DNA from: an uncultured Rhizobium sp.
GTDB taxonomy: Bacteria > Pseudomonadota > Alphaproteobacteria > Rhizobiales > Rhizobiaceae
Length of the DNA stretch: 64,000 nt
Direction of reading: 5' to 3'
NCBI GenBank assembly: GCA_945952415.1
Contig: CAMFIF010000007.1
Location: forward strand, 62,001 to 126,000
Numbering within the stretch: position 1 is the first letter of the stretch; each line of letters opens with the position of its first letter. Positions 59,076 to 64,000 of this stretch are shown one piece after another. The notes below the pieces were generated by a model. That model did not search any database and was not told the DNA's origin. It was given only the letters and a program-made list of their open reading frames with translations. Both the position numbers and the translations under genes were made by a program.

Positions 59076-62000
59076 ATGCATCTGCTGCTGGCACAGAAAG
59101 GCACCATTTCCGACGGCGACGAGGCCATCGACCTCGGCCAGTCGCCGGGGGATATCCTGTTTTTGTCAGCAGCGGATACGGAGCTTGCCGCCGTCGCTTC
59201 CGCCAAGCGCCAGCTCGACAATGGCTTGACGCTGCGTGTGGCAAGCCTGATCTCGCTCAAGCACCCAATGTCGGTCGATACCTATGTGGAGCGGACGGCG
59301 CGGCATGCAAAGCTGATCGTCGTGCGGCCGCTCGGCGGGGCCAGCTATTTCCAGTATGCGCTGGAGGCGCTTCATGCCGCCGCCAACCGGCATGGCGCGA
59401 AGATCGCCGTCATTCCGGGCGATTCCAAGCCCGATCCGGGGCTCGTTCCCTATTCCAACATCGGCGTCGATGATCTGAATGCGCTCTGGTCCTACCTGAT
59501 CGAGGGCGGCGACGAGAACACGCGCGCCTTCCTCACCTATGCCTCCGCCATGCTGACGGGCGGGGAAAAGCCGGGGCCTGCCGTTCCGCTCGCAAAGGCC
59601 GGGATCTGGTGGCCGGGCGAGGGCGTCATCAAGGTGTCCCGCTGGCTCGAAAAGGTCGGTCCCAGCCAGGAGGCGAAGGGCACGGTTGCCATCTCATTCT
59701 ATCGCGCCCTCGTTCAGAGCGGCGAGACAAAACCCGTCGAGGCGATGATCGAGGCGCTGGCGGCTGAGGGGCTCCGCGCGCTTCCCGTCTTCGCCTACAG
59801 CCTCAAGGACGCCGATTGCATCGGCACGCTGAAATCCCTCTTCGCCAAGGCCGTGCCGGAGGTGGTCATCAATGCCACCGCCTTTGCGGTTTCGGCGCCG
59901 GGCGCCAATCGCAAGCCTACCGTTCTCGAGTCGCAGGGCTCTGTTGTGCTGCAGGCGATCTTCTCCGCCTCGTCGCGGGAGGCATGGGATGCCTCGGCGC
60001 AGGGGCTTTCCGCCCGCGATCTCGGCATGAATGTCTCGCTGCCGGAAGTGGACGGGCGCGTGCTTTCCCGCGCCGTCTCCTTCAAGGCTGCCAAGCGCTA
60101 CGACGATCTGGTCGAGGCCAATATCGTTTCCTCCGAACCGGATGCGAACCGCATGGCCTGGGTGGCGAAGCTCGCCGCCAACTGGGCGCGGCTCCGCCGC
60201 CTGCCGGCCGGCAAGCGCCACGTGGCGATTGTCATGGCCAATTATCCGAACCGCGACGGTCGCCTAGGCAATGGTGTCGGTCTCGATACGCCCGCCGGAA
60301 CGGTGGAAGTGCTGAACGCCATGCGGGAGGCGGGCTATGATGTCTCCGGCTATCCGGACAATGGGGATGCGCTGATCGCCTATCTGATGCAGGGGCCGAC
60401 CAATGGAGCGCCGGCAGGAGCCACCTTTGCGGTGGCTCAGCAAGCCGCCCCCTCATCCGGTCCTTCGGACCACCTTCTCCCCGCCGGGGAGAAGAGGGAG
60501 CAGGGCGCTGGCGTTTCGATCTCCCCCCTTGCGGGGGAGATGTCGGCGGAGCCGACAGAGGGGGGTGCGGTGCGGCAAACTCCGCGTCTCATCCGCGAAA
60601 CCCTTTCCCTGAGTCACTACAAGGACTTCCTCGCCACTCTTCCCGTTCAGATTCAGGATGAAGTGACGGCCCGCTGGGGTGCGCCGGAGAAGGATCCCTT
60701 CTTCATTGACGGCGTCTTCGCGCTGCCGCTCGCGCGGTTCGGCAAGGTGGCGATCGGCATCCAGCCGGCGCGCGGCTACAATATCGATCCCAAGGAAAGC
60801 TACCATTCGCCGGACCTCGTGCCGCCGCATGGCTATCTCGCCTTCTATGCCTTTCTCCGCCGCGAGTTCGGTGCGGATGCGATCATCCACATGGGCAAGC
60901 ATGGCAACATGGAATGGCTGCCGGGCAAATCGCTCGCGCTCTCCGAGACCTGCTATCCGGAAGCCGTCTTCGGGCCGACGCCCCATCTCTATCCCTTCAT
61001 CGTCAACGATCCCGGCGAGGGCACGCAGGCCAAGCGCCGGGCGGCGGCCGTTATCATCGGTCATCTCACCCCGCCGCTGACGCGCGCCGAAAGCTATGGT
61101 CCGCTGAAGGACCTCGAAGCGCTGGTCGACGAGTATTACGAGGCGTCCGGTGGCGATCCGCGCCGAATCCGGCTGCTGCGCAAGCAGATCCTCGATCTTG
61201 TCAGCGACATCGGCCTCGACAAGGATGCGGGCATCGAGAAGGGCGAGGCGGAAGACAGCGCGCTCCAGAAGCTCGACGCCTATCTCTGCGACCTCAAGGA
61301 AATGCAGATCCGCGACGGCCTGCACATCTTCGGGGTCTCGCCCTCCGGGCGCATGCTGACAGACCTGACCGTTGCACTCGCCCGCGTTCCGCGCGGGCTC
61401 GGGGAGGGCCGGGACCAGAGCCTGCAGCGGGCAATTGCTCACGATCTTGATCTTGCCCGTGCCGCCCCCTCATCCGGCCCTTCGGGCCACCTTCTCCCCG
61501 GTGGGGAGAAGAGGGAGCAAGACGCCCATCCCGAACCGATCTCCCCCCTCGCGGGGGAGATGCCCGGCAGGGCAGAGGGGGGTGGGTCGGCCGCGAAGAG
61601 CGCATTCGACCCCCTCGACTGCTCCATGTCCGACCCCTGGCACGGTCCGCGCCCCGAAATCCTGCAAAACGTTGCGGACTCCCCCTGGCGTACCGCCGGA
61701 GATACGGTGGAGCGGATCGAGCTTCTGGCCTCCGCCCTCGTATCCGGCGAGATTGCCTGCCCGGCGAACTGGGACGCCACCCGTCTTGTGATGCAGGAAA
61801 TCGACGAACGGCTGCGGCCGGCCGTCCTCGCCTCGGGCAAGGCGGAGATCGAGGGACTGATGGCCGGTCTCGACGGTCGCTTCGTGCCGCCGGGCGCTTC
61901 CGGCGCGCCGACCCGTGGCCGTCCCGACGTGCTGCCGACCGGCCGCAATTTCTATTCCGTCGACAGCCGCGCCGTGCCGACGCCCGCTGCCTACGAGCTC

Positions 62001-63140
62001 GGCAAGAAGAGCGCGGAACTGCTGATCACCCGCTATGTGCAGGATCACGGCGAATGGCCGGTCAGCTTCGGGCTGACCGCCTGGGGCACCTCGAACATGC
62101 GCACCGGTGGCGACGACATTGCCCAGGCACTCGCGCTGATCGGCGTCAAGCCGCTCTGGGACATGACCTCCCGGCGCGTGACCGGCTACGAGATCATCCC
62201 GCCCGCCATGCTGCGGCGTCCGCGCGTGGACGTGACGCTGCGCATCTCAGGCTTTTTCCGCGATGCGTTTCCGGAGCAGATCGCGCTGTTCGACAAGGCG
62301 ATCCGGGCCGTCGGTGCGCTCGAAGAGGATGACGAGGACAATCCCATCGCCGCGCGGATGCGCAAGGAAACCGCGCGTCTTGTCGCCGTAGGGCTTGATG
62401 TGAAATCGGCCGGCCGCCGGGCGGGCTACCGCGTGTTCGGTTCCAAGCCCGGAGCCTACGGCGCGGGCCTCCAGGCCCTCATCGACGAAAAGGGCTGGGA
62501 AAGCCGTGCCGATCTTGCCGAAGCCTATCTGGTCTGGGGTTCCTATGCCTACGGCGCCGATGAAGAAGGGCAGGCCGAACGCGGCCTTTTCGAGGAGCGG
62601 CTGAAATCCGTACAGGCGGTGATCCAGAACCAGGACAACCGCGAGCACGATATTCTCGACAGCGACGATTACTACCAGTTCCAGGGCGGCCTTTCTGCGG
62701 CCGTCGAGCAGCTGACGGGCGCCCGCCCGACGCTCTACCACAACGACCATTCGCGCCCGGAAAAGCCGGTCATCCGGTCGCTGGAGGAGGAGATCGGCCG
62801 CGTGGTGCGCGGGCGTGCCGCCAACCCCAAATGGATCGCGGGTGCCATGCGCCACGGTTACAAGGGCGCGTTCGAAATCGCCGCGACGGTGGATTTTCTC
62901 TTCGCCTATGCCGCAACCACCGGCGCCGTTGAGCCGCATCATTTCGAAGCGCTGTACCAGGCCTATCTGATGGACGAGGTGGTGCGGGATTTCATGGCGG
63001 AAAAGAACCCCGACGCACTGCGCGAAATGGCGGAGAAATTCACCGAGGCCGTGGATCGCGGCTTCTGGAACCCGCGTTCCAATTCCGCCCGTTTCGAACT
63101 GGAAACCCTGTCGCGCCGGGTTCGTCCCGCCGCCGAATGA
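59076..63140 (+). CDS. cobN: Cobaltochelatase subunit CobN
   Basis: IHMGKHGNMEWLPGKSLALSETCYPEAVFGPTPHLYPFIVNDPGEGTQAKRR; 1354 codons open; contains two repeat-derived insertions. Confidence 0.96.
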   Translation: MHLLLAQKGTISDGDEAIDLGQSPGDILFLSAADTELAAVASAKRQLDNGLTLRVASLISLKHPMSVDTYVERTARHAKLIVVRPLGGASYFQYALEALHAAANRHGAKIAVIPGDSKPDPGLVPYSNIGVDDLNALWSYLIEGGDENTRAFLTYASAMLTGGEKPGPAVPLAKAGIWWPGEGVIKVSRWLEKVGPSQEAKGTVAISFYRALVQSGETKPVEAMIEALAAEGLRALPVFAYSLKDADCIGTLKSLFAKAVPEVVINATAFAVSAPGANRKPTVLESQGSVVLQAIFSASSREAWDASAQGLSARDLGMNVSLPEVDGRVLSRAVSFKAAKRYDDLVEANIVSSEPDANRMAWVAKLAANWARLRRLPAGKRHVAIVMANYPNRDGRLGNGVGLDTPAGTVEVLNAMREAGYDVSGYPDNGDALIAYLMQGPTNGAPAGATFAVAQQAAPSSGPSDHLLPAGEKREQGAGVSISPLAGEMSAEPTEGGAVRQTPRLIRETLSLSHYKDFLATLPVQIQDEVTARWGAPEKDPFFIDGVFALPLARFGKVAIGIQPARGYNIDPKESYHSPDLVPPHGYLAFYAFLRREFGADAIIHMGKHGNMEWLPGKSLALSETCYPEAVFGPTPHLYPFIVNDPGEGTQAKRRAAAVIIGHLTPPLTRAESYGPLKDLEALVDEYYEASGGDPRRIRLLRKQILDLVSDIGLDKDAGIEKGEAEDSALQKLDAYLCDLKEMQIRDGLHIFGVSPSGRMLTDLTVALARVPRGLGEGRDQSLQRAIAHDLDLARAAPSSGPSGHLLPGGEKREQDAHPEPISPLAGEMPGRAEGGGSAAKSAFDPLDCSMSDPWHGPRPEILQNVADSPWRTAGDTVERIELLASALVSGEIACPANWDATRLVMQEIDERLRPAVLASGKAEIEGLMAGLDGRFVPPGASGAPTRGRPDVLPTGRNFYSVDSRAVPTPAAYELGKKSAELLITRYVQDHGEWPVSFGLTAWGTSNMRTGGDDIAQALALIGVKPLWDMTSRRVTGYEIIPPAMLRRPRVDVTLRISGFFRDAFPEQIALFDKAIRAVGALEEDDEDNPIAARMRKETARLVAVGLDVKSAGRRAGYRVFGSKPGAYGAGLQALIDEKGWESRADLAEAYLVWGSYAYGADEEGQAERGLFEERLKSVQAVIQNQDNREHDILDSDDYYQFQGGLSAAVEQLTGARPTLYHNDHSRPEKPVIRSLEEEIGRVVRGRAANPKWIAGAMRHGYKGAFEIAATVDFLFAYAATTGAVEPHHFEALYQAYLMDEVVRDFMAEKNPDALREMAEKFTEAVDRGFWNPRSNSARFELETLSRRVRPAAE
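60445..60572 (+). repeat. RIME-like repeat copy 2, inserted in frame in cobN
   Basis: gccccctcatccggtccttcggaccaccttctccccgccggggagaagagggagca...atctcccccttgcgggggagatgtcggcggagccgacagaggggggtgcgg. Confidence 0.88.
61461..61590 (+). repeat. RIME-like repeat copy 3, inserted in frame in cobN
   Basis: gccgccccctcatccggcccttcgggccaccttctccccggtggggagaagagggagca...atctcccccctcgcgggggagatgcccggcagggcagaggggggtggg. Confidence 0.88.
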
Positions 63141-63230
63141 CGATTGCTTGCCTTTCCGCAAAGAGCGCCGTGGCGGCGCTTCCTAAGGAGAGGCATCGAG
63201 TGCCGCACCATGCGGCGGAGGAGACTGACG

Positions 63231-63872
63231 ATGACCGAAGAGATCGAAGATACGTCCAGCATGACCGAGGCCGAGCTTGCCCGCCACGCGGAGAAGATGG
63301 CCAAGAAGAAGGCCGCCCGCGAAAAGATCATGGCGACCAAAACCGGCGAGAAGGGCCTGATCATCGTCCATACGGGCAAGGGAAAGGGCAAATCCTCTGC
63401 CGCTTTCGGCATGATCTTCCGCCACATCGCGGCGAAGAAGAAATCGGCCGTCGTGCAGTTCATCAAGGGCGCTTGGGCGACCGGCGAGCGCGACCTTATC
63501 CAGGAACATTTCGCCGATCTCTGCGAATTCTACACCATGGGCGAGGGCTTTACCTGGGAAACCCAGGATCGCGCCCGCGACGTGGCGACCGCCGAAGCCG
63601 CCTGGGAAAAGGCCAAGGAGCTCATCCGCAACCCCGAAAATTCCATGGTCCTGCTGGACGAGATCAACATCGCACTGCGCTACGACTATCTCGATGTGAA
63701 CGAGGTGGTGCGTTTCCTGCAGGAGGAGAAGCCCTTCATGACCCACGTGGTGCTGACGGGCCGGAACGCCAAGGACGAGCTGATCGAAATCGCCGATCTC
63801 GTGACCGAAATGGAACTGATAAAGCACCCGTTCCGCTCGGGCATCAAGGGTCAGCTGGGCGTGGAGTTTTGA
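63231..63872 (+). CDS. cobO: Cob(I)yrinic acid a,c-diamide adenosyltransferase
   Basis: GLIIVHTGKGKGKSSAAFGMIFRHIAAKKKSAVVQFIKGAW; VLLDEINIALRYDYLDVNEVV. Confidence 0.96.
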   Translation: MTEEIEDTSSMTEAELARHAEKMAKKKAAREKIMATKTGEKGLIIVHTGKGKGKSSAAFGMIFRHIAAKKKSAVVQFIKGAWATGERDLIQEHFADLCEFYTMGEGFTWETQDRARDVATAEAAWEKAKELIRNPENSMVLLDEINIALRYDYLDVNEVVRFLQEEKPFMTHVVLTGRNAKDELIEIADLVTEMELIKHPFRSGIKGQLGVEF

Positions 63873-63930
63873 GGCTGGATGGCCGGCTCGTCCAAAGCAT
63901 GCCGGATTATCTCGGGCCTGTGACGGCGAA

Positions 63931-64000
63931 CTAGAACATATCGCTCAAGTCCCGGCGGCCGTCGATGATACGAAGCAGGTGCACCTCTTCTGTCTCATCT
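63931..64000 (-). CDS. 3' end of RelE/ParE-type toxin gene (partial at window edge)
   Basis: Reverse translation ...DETEEVHLLRIIDGRRDLSDMF*, typical ParE C terminus. Confidence 0.6.
   Translation of the reverse strand, partial: DETEEVHLLRIIDGRRDLSDMF

Overview
Window from an alphaproteobacterial, probably rhizobial, chromosome. It falls into four blocks. (1) 1-18.4 kb is a metal-homeostasis island: a CadA/ZntA-type P-type ATPase with a MerR regulator, a cupredoxin plus FTR1 iron permease, a ZIP transporter, a copper ATPase/multicopper oxidase operon, a c-type cytochrome, a CusBA-like RND system and a DUF411 protein. (2) 18.5-30.1 kb is a Tn7-like transposon core (tnsA, tnsB, tnsC, tniQ) with a second, divergent tniQ about 2.7 kb downstream. 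Between the two tniQ genes lie a two-gene toxin/antitoxin-like module and a protein with a HEPN-like R-x4-H motif; no CRISPR or cas genes are visible. (3) 30.2-54.4 kb holds a candidate aerobic corrinoid-dependent demethylation system (non-Pyl MttB-like methyltransferase, corrinoid protein, 2Fe-2S/ASKHA reactivase, methyl-THF:corrinoid methyltransferase, MetF-like reductase, homocysteine methyltransferase, DUF1638 and 'virulence factor' accessories, LysR regulator). It is interspersed with glycosyltransferases, a TadG-like protein, ExoD and a Tat-type peptide/nickel-class ABC importer. (4) 55.4-63.9 kb is a cobalamin gene block (cobQ, a long B12 riboswitch, cobU/P, cobW, cobN, cobO) followed by the 3' end of a RelE/ParE-type toxin. 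Most notable: the dual-TniQ element, the corrinoid pathway whose proteins share Arg/Gly-rich tails, and two RIME-like palindromic repeats inserted in frame in cobN. All calls come from reading translations and motifs by eye; no database searches were run.
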